A DNA stretch of 64,000 nt from Proteles cristata cristata (lineage: Eukaryota; Chordata; Mammalia; Carnivora; Hyaenidae). The stretch spans positions 1-64,000 of the forward strand of contig JAESUZ010001071.1 of NCBI GenBank assembly GCA_017311185.1. Reading direction: 5' to 3'. The notes below the pieces were generated by a model, which ran no database searches, was not told the DNA's origin, and saw only the letters and a program-made list of their open reading frames with translations. The translations under genes and the position numbers were made by a program. Shown here piece after piece: positions 1 to 10,623 of the stretch. Position 1 is the first letter of the stretch; each line of letters opens with the position of its first letter.

Positions 1-525
1 AAGATAAAAACAGGCCAGGGTAGGAGACACGGAGTGAGGGGAGGGAGCCCCTTTTGCAGGGAACCATGGTGAGTGGAGGGGAAAAGAAAGAGTGGCTGAA
101 ACTGCTCAAGGAACTGTCCCTGTCCCTGGAGAAGAGAAAAACCTTGGCTTGGGACACAGAGGGATCTAATTTACAGCTGTGTAGCTGACCTTGAGCTGAA
201 CACCCTGGTCCCAGGCAACTCCAGGAGAAACTGCTCCTCTACTCACCAGCTCAACCTGGAGGGGAAGCAGTGTACCTGAAGCTGCTCTGCCACTCTTCCA
301 GCTCGGTTAGAACCCCAGTGTGGAGGCGACAGGCATGAACCTGCTCGAAGGGATTTGGCCTGTGGGTTTATTTCAGGAGGTATCAATGGGGCCCACGGAC
401 TAAGATCTGGAAACAAGGCATGGCTTGTGACATAGAGCATGGCCCACATTGGCTACACCACCAGCACAGGGAGATTGGACCCAAAAGAATGGGTTGCAAC
501 ACTTGGTTTCAGAAGGGACTGGGGT

Positions 526-537
526 GCCGCCATTTTT
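526..537 (-). promoter_or_regulatory. YY1-like site in the L1 5' UTR
   Basis: GCCGCCATTTTT on the plus strand is the reverse complement of an AAAATGGCGGC core, close to the YY1 consensus. Primate L1 5' UTRs use a YY1 site to position transcription starts, usually very near the 5' end. This one is at least 525 bp inside the element, so a role in start placement is uncertain. It could be a chance match. Confidence 0.35.
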
Positions 538-925
538 CTCCCCACAACCACCAAGGTGGGAGCTTAGGGAGTAGCCCCCTCCAGGATGCAGTGGAGGCTA
601 AGACCCACCTACACCAAACCACACCCATCCCTGCTAGAGAGCTGTTTTTTTGTTTTTTTGTTTTTTTTTACCAGAGCCCAGGGCAAGACCAACATGGATG
701 CACTGCTGTGATTAATTCCAGATCAATACTTTCTATTCAGATATATCTTCGCTCATTTCATTTGTATCCCTCCCTTCTGGGGACTGGGCACTCTGATCAT
801 TGGTTTGTTTAAACAGTCACATTTAATCCATTCTCTAGATGTGTATTCTACACCTCCACTGCTACCTTTCTATCTCTCTCTCTGGAGTAATCAGACTATA
901 TAGTTTCTCTAAGATTATCTTGATT

Positions 926-987
926 TCTTTCTCCTTGCCTCCTACCATATTCTCCTCTTTCTCCTTGCCTCCTACCATATTCTCCTC
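926..987 (+). repeat. Perfect 30-bp tandem duplication in the L1 5' UTR
   Basis: Two head-to-tail copies of a 30-bp pyrimidine-rich unit (core ctccttgcctcctaccatat) run from 926 to 987 with no mismatch. It may be a recent local slippage or duplication, or a feature of this L1 subfamily's 5' UTR. Confidence 0.9.
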
Positions 988-1596
988 ATACTCTCCTCTT
1001 AGTCTCTCTGTCTGGTCATCGTCCAATTTTGCTTCTCCCACCCTGTCTTTTCTCTCTTTGTATATGCTCATCCATCAGCACTGCATACAAACTGCTCTTT
1101 ATTTGTAGCTGGGAATTCTGGTTTTATGCTTTTAGACTGTCCTTTGACTTCTGGGTTTTTTCTTTTTTCTTTTCTTTTCTTCTTTTATAGTTTTTTATTT
1201 TATTATTTTTATTATTTGTTTTTCCTCTTCCTCTTTTTCTCCCCTTCTTTTTTTCTTTCTTTTTCTTTTTCCCTTTCAGTTTGTGTGTTTGTTGGATTTC
1301 TCAGTGCATTTCTGTGCCTTTGTTCCCCGTGTGTTTGTCTGTCTGTTTTCTTTCCCAGGACTACCTCAAGAAAGATGCCAAAATACACATGGTGAAGAGT
1401 CCCAAATACCACTACGAGTAGGGAAATAAAATAACCAAAGGCTTACCAAGAGAGACTAAGAGACACCATCCAAAGAACACTTCCTGAATGGACAGGCCCT
1501 GGACAGTCAAAGAGCCTTCTTTAATAAAGCAGTACTCACAGTTGCAGAGTGCATAACAAGCTTTTAAAACTAACAAGAGACAGAAAACTAGCCAAA

Positions 1597-2470
1597 ATGA
1601 TGAAATGAAAGAAGTCTCCTCTAAAGAAATTCCAGGAAGAAATGACAGTTAAAGAACTGCTCAAAACAGATATAAGCAACATAACTGAACAAGAATTTAG
1701 AACAATAGTCATAAAATTAATCACTGGGCTTGAAAAAGGTATGGAAGACATCAGAGAAACTGTTGCTACAAAGATTATGGAGCTTAAAAATAGTTGTGAT
1801 GAATTAAAAAATCCTATAAATGAGATACATAATAAAATTGAAGAGGCAGAGAGGAGAATAGGTGAATTAGAAGACATAATTATAGAAAAAGAGGAAGCCA
1901 AGAAAAAGAGAGATAAACTGATCCAGGGAAACATGAAAGGAGAGTTTGAGAGCTGAGCAATACAATCAAATGGAACAATATCCATATCATAGGAATTCCA
2001 GAAGAGGAAGGGAGAGGGAAAGGCGCCGAAGGAGTCCTTAAACAAATTATAGCAAAGAACTTCCCCAATCTGGGAAAAGAAACAGACATTGAAATCCAAG
2101 AGGCACAGAGAAAACCCCTTAGACAGAACTTGAATTGATCTTCTGTATGCCATATCATAGTGAAACTGGAAAAATATAAGGACAAAGAGAGAATTCTGAA
2201 AGCAGCTAGGGATAAAAGGCTCCTAACATACAAAGGGGAACCTATCAGAGTGGTTACAGACCTATCTACTGAATCTGGGGAAGCCACAAAGGAATGGCAG
2301 GAAATCTTCAATGGGATGGAGAGAAAAAAATGCAGCCAAGAATCCTCTATCCAGCAACCCTGTCATTCAGAATAGAAGGAGAGATAAAAGTCTTCCCAAA
2401 TAAACAAAAATTGAAAGAATTCATCACTACTAAACCAGCACTACAAGAAATCCTGAGGGGGACTCTCTGA
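1597..2470 (+). pseudogene. L1 ORF1 remnant (RNA-binding chaperone), broken
   Basis: L1 ORF1p is a trimeric RNA-binding protein that packages L1 RNA. The likely original start is ATG 1597, followed by an in-frame TGA at 1606-1608 (codon 4, probably from CGA). The coiled-coil part is readable from 1642 to about 1925, with Glu/Lys-rich heptads. A frameshift near 1925-1940 is followed by a further TGA. The RRM-like part (IIGIPEEE) and the C-terminal domain (ERILKAARDKR, then VVTDLST) are recognisable. Another TGA lies near 2134 and another frameshift near 2328 in an A run. The frame then continues to the usual L1 terminus (LQEILRGTL) and TGA at 2468-2470. Confidence 0.92.
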
Positions 2471-2538
2471 GGGAAATGTTGCAAGGAACACAAGGTACCA
2501 GAGACACTACCACAAGCATGAATCCTACAAAGAACACA
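2471..2538 (+). other. L1 inter-ORF spacer
   Basis: About 68 bp separates the ORF1 stop from the ATG at 2539. The ORF2 frame is open upstream of that ATG as far as 2476, so the exact ORF2 start is a family-based choice: the next residues resemble the usual L1 ORF2 N-terminus. Confidence 0.7.
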
Positions 2539-3977
2539 ATGACTCTAAACCCATATTTTTCAATAAGAACACTGAATGCAAATGGACTAAATGCTCCAAT
2601 CAAAAGACATAGGGTAATAGAATGGATAAAAAAACAAAATCCATCTATTTGCTGTCTACAAGAGACTCATTTTAGACCTGAGGACACCTTCAGATTGAAA
2701 GTAAGGGGATGGAGAAATATCTATCATGCTACTGGAAGTCAAAAGAAAGCTGGAGTAGCCATACTTATATCAGACAAACTGGACTTTAAAGTAAAGGCAG
2801 TAACAAGGGATGAAGAAGGGCATTATGTAATAATTACAGGGTTTATCCATCAGGAAGAGCACATACTAGGACATAAAGCAGCCCTCAATAAATATAAAAA
2901 ATTGAGATCATACCATGCACATTTTCAGGTCACATGTTATGAAACTTGAAATCAATCACAGGAAGAAGTCTGGAAAACCTCCAACAACATGGAGGTTAAA
3001 GAACACACTACTAAAGAATGAATGGGCCAATCAGGCAATTAGAGAAGAAATTAAAAAATATATGGAAACAAATAAAAATGAAAACACAACAATTCAAACT
3101 CTATGGGATGCGGCAAAGGCAGTCCTAAGGGGAAAGTACATTGCACTCCAGGCCTATCAAGAAATTAGAAAAAGTGCAAGTACAAAATCTAACAGTGCAC
3201 TTAAAGGAACTAGAGGGAGAGCAACAAGAGCACCCCAAACGCATTCAGAGAAGAGAAATAATAAAAATCAGGGCAGAAATAAACAATATAGAATCCAAAA
3301 AACAAAACAGTTGAATAGATTAATGAAAACAAGAATTGGTTTTTTGAAAAAATAAACAAAAGTGACAGACCTCTAGCCAGGCTTCTCAAAAAGAAAAGAG
3401 AAAGCACCCAAATAGACAAAATCATGAATGAAAATGGGCTTATTACAACCAACCCCTCAGAAATACAAGCAATTATCAGAGAATACTATGAAAAATTATA
3501 TGCCTACAAACTGGACATCTTAGAAGAAATGAACAAATTCTTACACAGTCACTACCAAAATTCACATGGGAAGAGATAGAAACCCTGAGCAGACCCATAA
3601 CTAGTGAAGAAATTGAATCAGTTATCAAAAATCTCCCAACAAATAAGAGCCCTGGCCCAGATGGCTTCTCTGGGGATTCTACCAGATATTTAAAACAGAA
3701 TTAATACTCATTCTTCTCAAGCTATTCCAAAAAATAGAAATCAAAAGAAAACGTCTAGACTCATTCTATGAAGGAGCATCACTTTGATTCCCAAGCCAGA
3801 CAGAGACCCAGCAAACAAAGAGAACTACAGGCCAATATCGTTGATGTATATGGATGCAAAAATCCTCAACAAGATCCCTGCAAATTGAATGCAACAGCAC
3901 ATAAAAAGAATTAACCATCATGATCAAGTGGGATTCTTTCCTGTGTTATAGGGCTGGTTCAATATTATCAAATCAAG

Positions 3978-4037
3978 GGGTGCCTGGGTGGCTCAGTTGG
4001 TTAAGCTTCCAACTTTGGATCAGGTCATGACCTCACA

Positions 4038-4074
<37 letters not shown>

Positions 4075-4115
4075 AAATACATAAAACATTTAAAAAAAAA
4101 ACTAAAAAGAAAGAA
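3978..4115 (+). mobile_element. SINEC tRNA-Lys SINE, internally deleted, inside L1 ORF2
   Basis: The head gggtgcctgggtggctcagt begins at 3978. The SINE jumps from the A-box side (caggtcatgacctcacac) straight into a (TC)n run at 4040-4072 and an A-rich tail, so the B box and body are lost. AAATCAAG occurs immediately before it (3970-3977) and again at 4120-4127. The tail boundary is uncertain because the flanking L1 sequence is also A/G-rich. Confidence 0.88.
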
Positions 4116-5249
4116 AGAGAAATCAAGAAACTGATCCCATTCACAATTGCACAAAAACCCATAAAATACCTAGGAATAAAACTAACCAAAGATATAGGAG
4201 GTCTGTATGATGAAAACTATAGAAAACTTATCAATTAAATTGAAGAAGACACAAAGAAATGGAAAAACATTCCATGCTCATGGATCAGAAGAATAGATAT
4301 TGTTAAAATGTCACTACTACCCAAAGTAATCTACACAACCAATACAATCCCAATCAAAATTGCACCAGCAATCTTCTCAAAACTAGAACAAACTATCCTA
4401 AAATTTGTATAGAACCACAAAAGACCTCGAATAGCCAAAGTAACAGTGAAGAAGAAAACCAAAACGGGAGGCATCACCATCCCAGACTTTAGCCTCTACT
4501 ACAAAGCAGTCATCATCAAGACAGTATGGTATTGGCACAAAAACAGACACATAGACCAATGGAACAGAATAGAGAACTCAGAACTGGACCCACAAATATA
4601 TGGCCAACTAATCTTTGACAAAGCAGGAAAGAGTAGCCAATGGAAAAAAGACAGCCTCTTTTACAGATGGTGTTGGAAGAACTGGACAGCAGCATGCAGA
4701 AGAATGAAACTAGATCATTTTCTCACACCATACACAAAAATAAACTCAAAATGGATAAAGGACCTGAATGTGAGACAGGAAACCATCAAAACCATAGAGT
4801 AGAAAGCGGGTAACAACCTCCTTGACCTCCACTGCAGCAATTTCTTACTTGACACATCCCCAAAGGTAAGGGAATCAAGAGAAAAATGAACTATTGGGAC
4901 CTCATCAAGATAAAAGCTTCTGCACGGCAAAGGAAACAATCCATAAAACTAACAGGCAACTGACGGAATGGGAAAAGATAGTGGCAAAACACATATAAGA
5001 TAAGGGCTAGTATACAAAATCTGTAAGGAACTCACCAAACTCCACACCCAAAAAACAAATAATCCAGCGGAGAAATGGGCAGATGACATGAACAGACACT
5101 TTTCCAATGAGGACATCCAGATGGCCAACAGACACATGAAATGATGCTCAGTGTCCCTCCTCATCAGGGAAATACAGATCAAAGCCACACTGAGATACCA
5201 CCTCATGCCAGTCAGAGTGGCTAAAATGACCAAATCAGGAGACTCTAGA

Positions 5250-5303
5250 TGCTGGCGAGGATGTGGAGAAACGGGCACCCTCCTACACTGTTGGTGGGAA
5301 TGT
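5250..5303 (+). other. L1 ORF2 C-terminal cysteine motif (relic)
   Basis: The frame encodes Cys-x3-Cys-x7-His-x4-Cys (CWRGC...H...C), the conserved CCHC-type motif of L1 ORF2p. All four ligands survive although the protein around it is broken. Confidence 0.85.
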
Positions 5304-5661
5304 AAACTGGTGCAGCCCCTCTGGAAAACTCCCCTATGACCCAGCAGTAGCACTGCTAGGAATTTACCCAAGGGATACAGGAGTGCTGATGCATAGGGGC
5401 TCATGTACCCCAATGTTCATAGCACTACTCTCAACAATAACCAAAACATGGAAAGAGCCTAAGTGTCCATCAATTGACAAATGGATCAAGATGTGGTTTA
5501 CCTATACAATGGAATACTGCATGGCAGTGAGAAAGAATGAAATCTGGCCATTTGTAGCAACATGGATGGACCTTGAGGGTGTTATGCTGAGTGAAATAAG
5601 TCTGGCAGAGAAGGACAGATATCATATGTTTGCACGTATAGGAGGATTAGGAGGTACTTAA

Positions 5662-6830
5662 CGGAGGACCATAGGGGAGGAGAAGGGGAAAAACAATTGG
5701 GGAGAGGAAGGAGGGCAGACCATGAGAGACTCTTGAATGCTGAGAACAAACTGAGGGCTGATGGGGGTGGGGAAGAGAGGAAGTGCTGGGAGCTGCAGTG
5801 GCCTCACTGGATGACAGTCACAGTGAAGAAATGGTACCGTTTGCACAGCTCCTGCCATGAAAAACGAAAACTGGTATCTCCTTTTGCTACTACTAGCTCA
5901 TGTTGGAAATGAACCTGTGGGTATTGACCAGGCCTCACAATATTCCAGATCAGACCGATATTCCCCACACAGACTGACCATAAGGAAAAGCATATCCCTG
6001 CCTTTTCCAAAGAGATTTCAGATGAAAACATTGTGGATGATTGTGAAAAGGCTCTTCCTAAGGGCCTTGCAGATCCAAGACTTACGTAATAAAGGGGGCT
6101 TGAGTCTGGCCCTGAGACAAAGCCTAATTTAGAGTTAAGGGCAGATATCCAGCCCCACCCAATTGTTTCTGCCTGGAGCACTCCCCCCCCCCCAAAGCAT
6201 TTGTTATCAAGTATTTGGAGTGACTTATTCTGGCCTTGAATATGCTGATTGCTCCCTGTGGAGGAACCTATTGAGAAACTTCTTCTTATGTGATTATGGG
6301 AGCAAAGGTATCTCCTGAAAGACCTGTTTGACCCCTGCTCACAGAGAAGTAACCTCACCCTTTTATGCTAAAAACATTGTCTGATATGCTAAAGATGCCT
6401 TCTTCCCCATAGGATAAGCATCTAAATTACCTATCTCACTATTGATAAAGGTTATGCAAGAGTCTTCTAGAAATCTATGTTCTGGGAAATTCTTATGTAT
6501 CAAAGAAGTTTGTTATCAGAAATCATTGTCTAAGGCAAATGGCACTTCTGTGCCATCCCCCAGACACTTATAAAATAAAGTTGAGCCCCAGTCAGAGCAG
6601 AGATGCCTGCCTGGTGACCAGAAAGACTCTTGGACCTCTCTCACCCCTCTGTTGCCAATACCATCCATCCTTCAGGGACCCCTGGACCCCAACTGGAGCT
6701 GGTCTCCAACAAGGAAGGGGGAGATGGGCATGGAGGAGGGCACTTATTGGGATGAGCACTGAGTGTTATATAGAAACAAACTCGACAATAAGCTATTTAA
6801 GAAAATAAATAAACAAATAAGTAAAATCCT
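5662..6830 (+). other. L1 3' UTR, interrupted by an LTR
   Basis: It starts with the G-rich purine tract typical of L1 3' UTRs (about 5664-5783), is interrupted by the LTR at 5784-6711, resumes at 6718 with gggggagatgggcatggagg, and ends in AATAAATAAACAAATAAG-type sequence near 6803-6822. Confidence 0.88.
5784..6711 (+). mobile_element. Solo ERV LTR inserted in the L1 3' UTR
   Basis: A 928-bp insert absent from the L1 3' UTRs at 34.3-34.5 kb and 63.6-63.9 kb. It begins TGCTGG and ends CCAACA, an imperfect terminal inverted repeat with TG...CA ends. It is flanked by AGGAAG at 5778-5783 and 6712-6717, a 6-bp target duplication. Near its 3' part lies TATAAAATAAAG (about 6570), giving TATA-like and AATAAA signals. 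No internal retroviral sequence is present, so it is a solo LTR left after LTR-LTR recombination. A 6-bp duplication is typical of class II (beta-like) ERVs, but the family is not recognised. Confidence 0.88.
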
Positions 6831-7229
6831 ATTTATACAAGAATCTTATAATTTTCCTATGTATTTTGTCATTTTTTAAACATTTTACTTGGTCACACAT
6901 TAAAGTGAAATAAACTGAAACTAAGATATTTGTTGGCTATATTCATATGTAAAGGTATACATATTTTTATTTGTTTGTTTGTTTGCTTCCTTGTTTCCAC
7001 AAAGCTCTTGAGAGATAAGAAGAGCATTGCTCTAGTGAGGGTTCTCTGTGGTCCCCACACGGATCCCAACACGAGAGTTCCAATTGGCTACATCCTTGGA
7101 AATCTAGGTGGAGATGTGGAAGAAGTCTCTCCGCCTGTGTTGAGTATTCATCTGAGCAAATCACAGTCTTCATTCACTTAGTGGGAATATACAAAGAACA
7201 ATCACTCACGTCAAGGCCTGTAACATAAG
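6831..7229. other. No recognisable feature
   Basis: Single-copy-looking AT-rich DNA with a short TTTG repeat near 6970-6985. I see no splice-bounded exon or repeat family. Confidence 0.6.
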
Positions 7230-7236
7230 CAGTTTG

Positions 7237-7407
7237 GGATATCTGGGTGGCTCAGTAGGGTAACTGACCGACTCTGATTTGGCTTAGGTCATGATTTCAT
7301 GGTCGTGAGATTGAGCTTCATGACAGGCTCTGCACTGAAGATGCAGAGCCTGTTTAAGATTCTGTCTATTCCTCTTCCTTGCACCTCACAACAAAAACAA
7401 CAAAACA
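7237..7407 (+). mobile_element. SINEC SINE, old
   Basis: Diverged head (atctgggtggctcag), B-box region (tcgtgagattgagc) and A-rich tail. CAGTTTG flanks it at 7230-7236 and 7408-7414, a short target duplication. Most CpGs are lost, which suggests an older copy. Confidence 0.85.
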
Positions 7408-7414
7408 CAGTTTG

Positions 7415-8109
7415 AGAAAGAAGATATCAAAGTGAAAAAATTTAAATGACAACTTACATGTAATATCACTGCAACAATGGAATAATTGTTTTAATGTCAT
7501 GCATAATTAATATTCAAAAGAACTGTTCAGAAAATTATTGTTGTAAAAATTCAAAAGAGCACAAGCACCTTGGTCTGAGAACATTCGAGAAGTTTGGGAG
7601 AGTAGGTAGGATCTGAGCTGAGTGACAAGGATTACGTCACATTTGAATAGGGACTAAATGTTCAGAGAGAACAAAGATTTGCCATAAAGTTATCCACCAG
7701 CAACTCAATTGCCTGAGATAGAACTAAAAATTTGACTGGAAGACAGAGAAGGAGATTATAATTTCAAAAATAAATATGAGCTAAGTTTAAATATTGCTTA
7801 CATCATACTCTTAGCATGAAAAATCTTCTGCATTTTCCTGTGACTTTTGTACATCCATTTTAGTATGATTAATTAATGGCTAATGTCTTTCTTTTATTAA
7901 AGAAAGATTTAAAAATGAAGGAAGGTTGAAAAATAAAGGGGGGAAATAAGCATGTGGATAGAAGAGAATAATTTTATTTAGTGGCAGATATTATGACCAT
8001 ATAAAATGCTAGACAGTCTAGTGTCAAATTATAATAATTCAAACAAAAATTTTACAAGTATTCTTATCTCATAATTCACATAAAAATATTAACCAATCAT
8101 AGGTCATTA
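7415..8109. other. No recognisable feature
   Basis: AT-rich DNA without a readable gene or a repeat family I can name. Confidence 0.55.
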
Positions 8110-8700
8110 ATTACCAACTAGAAAAAGTAAAATTAAAAAAAATCATATTTCTAATAGCAACAAGAGAATAATGCTAGTAGAAAACACAGAAGAAAACCAT
8201 GCAAATTCTTGACAAAAAAGTTTATAAAACATTATTGAAGGACACAAAGAGATGTGAAAAAAATGAAGAGATATGTCATGTTAATAAGTCATAAAGCTGC
8301 CCCTATACCAAAATTAATCTACAAATTATATACAATTACAAAAAATATAACACATTATTTTTCTTAGAATTCGACAAGACATTCTTCAAATTCATATGAA
8401 AGAGTAAAGTGCCAAAAATAGTCAGGATAATGTTGAGAAAGAATAAGCAAAGATATGAGGTTTGTACTTGTAGACATTAAGGCAGACTATATCAACAATC
8501 TAATGAAGACAGTGGTGTTTGGCACTTAGAAGACAAATGGAGTAATGAAGTCTGGGTTAGAGTGGAAACACATTCCTATAGACGTGCAACTTGGTATATG
8601 ATAGAGGTACCATTGCAAATGTGTGTGATGTTAATAAATTATTTTAGTATATGGATGTTTCCCTTTCATAACAAAAATAAATTCCAGAGTAAGACTTTTC
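8110..8700 (+). mobile_element. Old L1 ORF2 fragment
   Basis: The order of decayed motifs matches the L1 ORF2 region after the RT domain: an 'aatagcaacaagagaataa' segment, 'attgaaggacacaaagag', 'gccaaaaatagtcaggataa', 'agacagtggtgtttggcac', and 'acaaaaataaattcc' near 8680. Every frame is broken, so this is an ancient copy compared with the L1 at the left edge. Confidence 0.72.
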
Positions 8701-8797
8701 CAGGTTGAAGTTGCCAGTATGAAGTACTTATTTTCTTCACTGCTATAGAAAAGCACTCCATCTGAGGAGAAAATAAAGGAAACACATGTGCGTGTGC

Positions 8798-8824
8798 AAG
8801 TGCATGTGCATGTACACACACACA
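8798..8824. repeat. Short GT/CA-rich alternating tract
   Basis: Alternating purine-pyrimidine sequence ending in acacacacacac just before the SINE at 8869. Confidence 0.7.
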
Positions 8825-8868
8825 CTACATCTTTGAGAAATTTTAAAAATACGAAAATATAGAAAGTG

Positions 8869-9097
8869 AGGGGCGCCTGGGTGGCTTAGTCGGTTAAGCG
8901 TCCGACTTTTGCCTGGGTCATGATCTCGCGGTTCGTGGGTTCGAGCCCCGCGTCGGGCTCTGTGCTGACTGCCAGCTCAGAGCCTGGAGCTTGTTTCAGT
9001 CTGTGACTCCCTCTCTCTGACCCTCCTCTGCTCAGGCTGTCTCTCTCTCCTGGAAATTTAAAAAAAAAAAAAAAAAATTTAAAAAAATTAAAAAAAA
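8869..9097 (+). mobile_element. SINEC SINE, young subfamily, with 15-bp target duplication
   Basis: Well-preserved head, A box, B box (ggttcgagccccgcg) and the young-subfamily marks GACTGCCAGCTCAG and CAGTCTGTGACTCCC. The A-rich tail ends at 9097. AAAATATAGAAAGTG flanks it at 8854-8868 and 9098-9112 without mismatch. Confidence 0.97.
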
Positions 9098-9112
9098 AAA
9101 ATATAGAAAGTG

Positions 9113-10560
9113 TGCCAGACGCATTCTTGGCTATCAGGTAGGGTCATGGAAGAAAGTTAATCGAGAATAAACATAACTACTGAATCCAGAAAGGCTTAGC
9201 AAAGCATAGCACTCTAATGGTCCAGAAGAAGGGGTGTAGCAATAAAGCTTAATCTCGTTTTGACCCTTTATAATAAAAGTAGGATGTGTGGGTTGGCATT
9301 GGGGGGTTTCCAAGAGTGACTATGGTTTCCAGAAGCAACTAGAATGCCAAATTGTAGAGAGTTTCTCCAAGATACCAATTCTTACCTCAGTCCCACTGAT
9401 GTGCCAGGTAATGGTGAAGTTACATGCCATTTGTTATGAAGAATAAAAACATAAAAAATGCAAATTATTTACCTTCTGTTAAACAAGCATGGATTTGAGA
9501 TTATTTCTAGTCCTCTCACACTTTCACTGGGTATAGAGTATAACTTTGGCTGGTATATCGCATACAAGTTTTGTCAGTCTTGTGTATCAGAGCAGAACCA
9601 GTGGATTGGAAACCACTGCCCAGGGTCAGTACTCCTTTTATGTTAAACTTATTGTCAGATGACTTTCTAGTAAGAGACATGCATTTTGACAAGATTCTAC
9701 ATCCATATATACCAGAATATATAAGTGGACTTTAATCCTTTTTCTTCTAGGCCCCCACTGTGAACAAGGAACCTTCTGAGAAGCTTCCTTTGCAATAGTG
9801 CCTTTTTGCTCCAATGTTTGCTGGGCAGAGGCTCAGCAGGGAAGCCGGGTATGCATGTCCCTAGTACATTTCAAGAACACTCACAAAGCCCAAAATTAAA
9901 ATTACTTCAAGAAAGATTTTTTTCCCCTCATCTTCTTTCCACCTTTGTGGCCTGATGGAATTTCTCCTTGGGAGGAAAGAGGCAGCTGAAGAAAATCTAC
10001 CAGCCAAAGAATCATTTCTACAAAATATCTCTCTGTCAACACCTTAATTCCAGCAGAGACTTGTTCCTGCTCCTCAAACCAGCACCAGGGTTTATAAGAC
10101 AGACTCAAGAGTGGGACGCTCAGGCCTATGCACCTGAAAGGAAACCTTTGTCTTCCATTAAAAAAAAAAAGGCATCAAGAATTCAGGAATGTTTTTATTA
10201 TATCTCACAGAGTCCCTCTGATTGGTGTATTGCTCAGTCTTTTTCCATTGCTCCATAAAGAGGGGAGGGAAAACTGGGTGGTGAAGGCTGGTGGAAGCAT
10301 TAATCTTTTATATCCATTCTAAGTGGTTGCTTTATCTGACAAAAATGTTTCCTTCTGGGCAAGAGGTTGCTTGCATTATTCCCAATCTCCTTTTTGTCTT
10401 TAATCAGGAAGATGCTACTGGAGTGCAGGACATTCTCTAATACATATAACTTTGTTTACCTGTTTCTTTTTCAGCATTTGGTCTTGTTTTAGGATTTGAT
10501 ACTGGATGGAGAGGTTTGTATTTTATGAAGTGGTACCATTAGGATTCAACAGAGGTGCTG
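9113..10560. other. No recognisable feature
   Basis: About 1.4 kb of moderately AT-rich DNA. Short open frames near 9968-10322 have no recognisable domain and no supporting signals, so I do not call a gene. Confidence 0.55.
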
Positions 10561-10623
10561 TGTTCTTTAAAAAAAAAAAAAAAAAGAATATGTACATTTT
10601 TTTTTAAACAGAAGACTTCTGCT

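Larger units (their letters stand above)
1..1596 (+). promoter_or_regulatory. L1 5' UTR (internal promoter region)
   Basis: This stretch lies directly upstream of the ORF1 remnant and has no coding signal of its own. It starts fairly GC-rich, then becomes pyrimidine-rich: a TC-rich stretch at about 866-1070 and a T/C-rich run at about 1149-1290. L1 5' UTRs normally hold the RNA polymerase II internal promoter; that role is inferred from position. The first base of the element is not identifiable because the window may start inside it. Confidence 0.75.
2539..5661 (+). pseudogene. L1 ORF2 remnant (endonuclease/reverse transcriptase), broken and internally deleted
   Basis: ORF2p nicks target DNA and reverse-transcribes L1 RNA. 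Visible parts are the N-terminal APE-like endonuclease start (CLQETHF near 2656-2676), the post-EN region, the RT entry motif NLPTNKSPGPDG near 3630-3665, the NYRPIS motif near 3825, the RT thumb/C-terminal region from about 4130, and the cysteine motif at 5250-5303. Missing are the middle and end of the endonuclease (junction near 2850) and the central RT palm with the catalytic F/YADD, replaced by a SINE at 3978-4115. A 35-bp deletion lies near 5328. Many stops and frameshifts are present. The stop at 5659-5661 follows IGGLGGT, as in the copy ending at 34340. Confidence 0.95.
1..6830 (+). mobile_element. LINE-1 element, near full length, non-functional, with nested insertions
   Basis: A sense-strand L1 in the canonical order: 5' UTR (to about 1596), ORF1 remnant (1597-2470), ORF2 remnant (2539-5661), 3' UTR and an A-rich end near 6804-6830. 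Its left end may lie outside the window, so no target duplication can be read. Both ORFs carry stops and frameshifts. ORF2 also has large internal losses, a SINE occupies the RT region, and a 928-bp LTR interrupts the 3' UTR. The last 100 bp (atgggcatggaggagggcac and onward) match the young L1 ending at 34545 and the antisense copy at 63633-64000, so all three belong to one carnivore L1 lineage. It cannot move by itself. Confidence 0.95.

Noticed and set aside
1536..2311. Long minus-strand open frames over the left L1
   Set aside because: They are antisense shadows of L1 ORF1, hydrophobic only because they complement A-rich coding sequence.
4949..5413. 154-codon minus-strand open frame
   Set aside because: Antisense of the L1 ORF2 C-terminal region.
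5804..6358. 184-codon minus-strand open frame
   Set aside because: It lies wholly inside the solo LTR, has no recognisable domain and starts and stops without gene context.
8869..8945. tRNA-Lys genes at SINE heads
   Set aside because: A and B boxes are present, but the sequences do not fold as intact tRNAs and continue into SINE bodies and A-tails.
9968..10322. Possible small exon or gene with two overlapping open frames
   Set aside because: No recognisable domain, no convincing splice sites or Kozak context, and length expected by chance.
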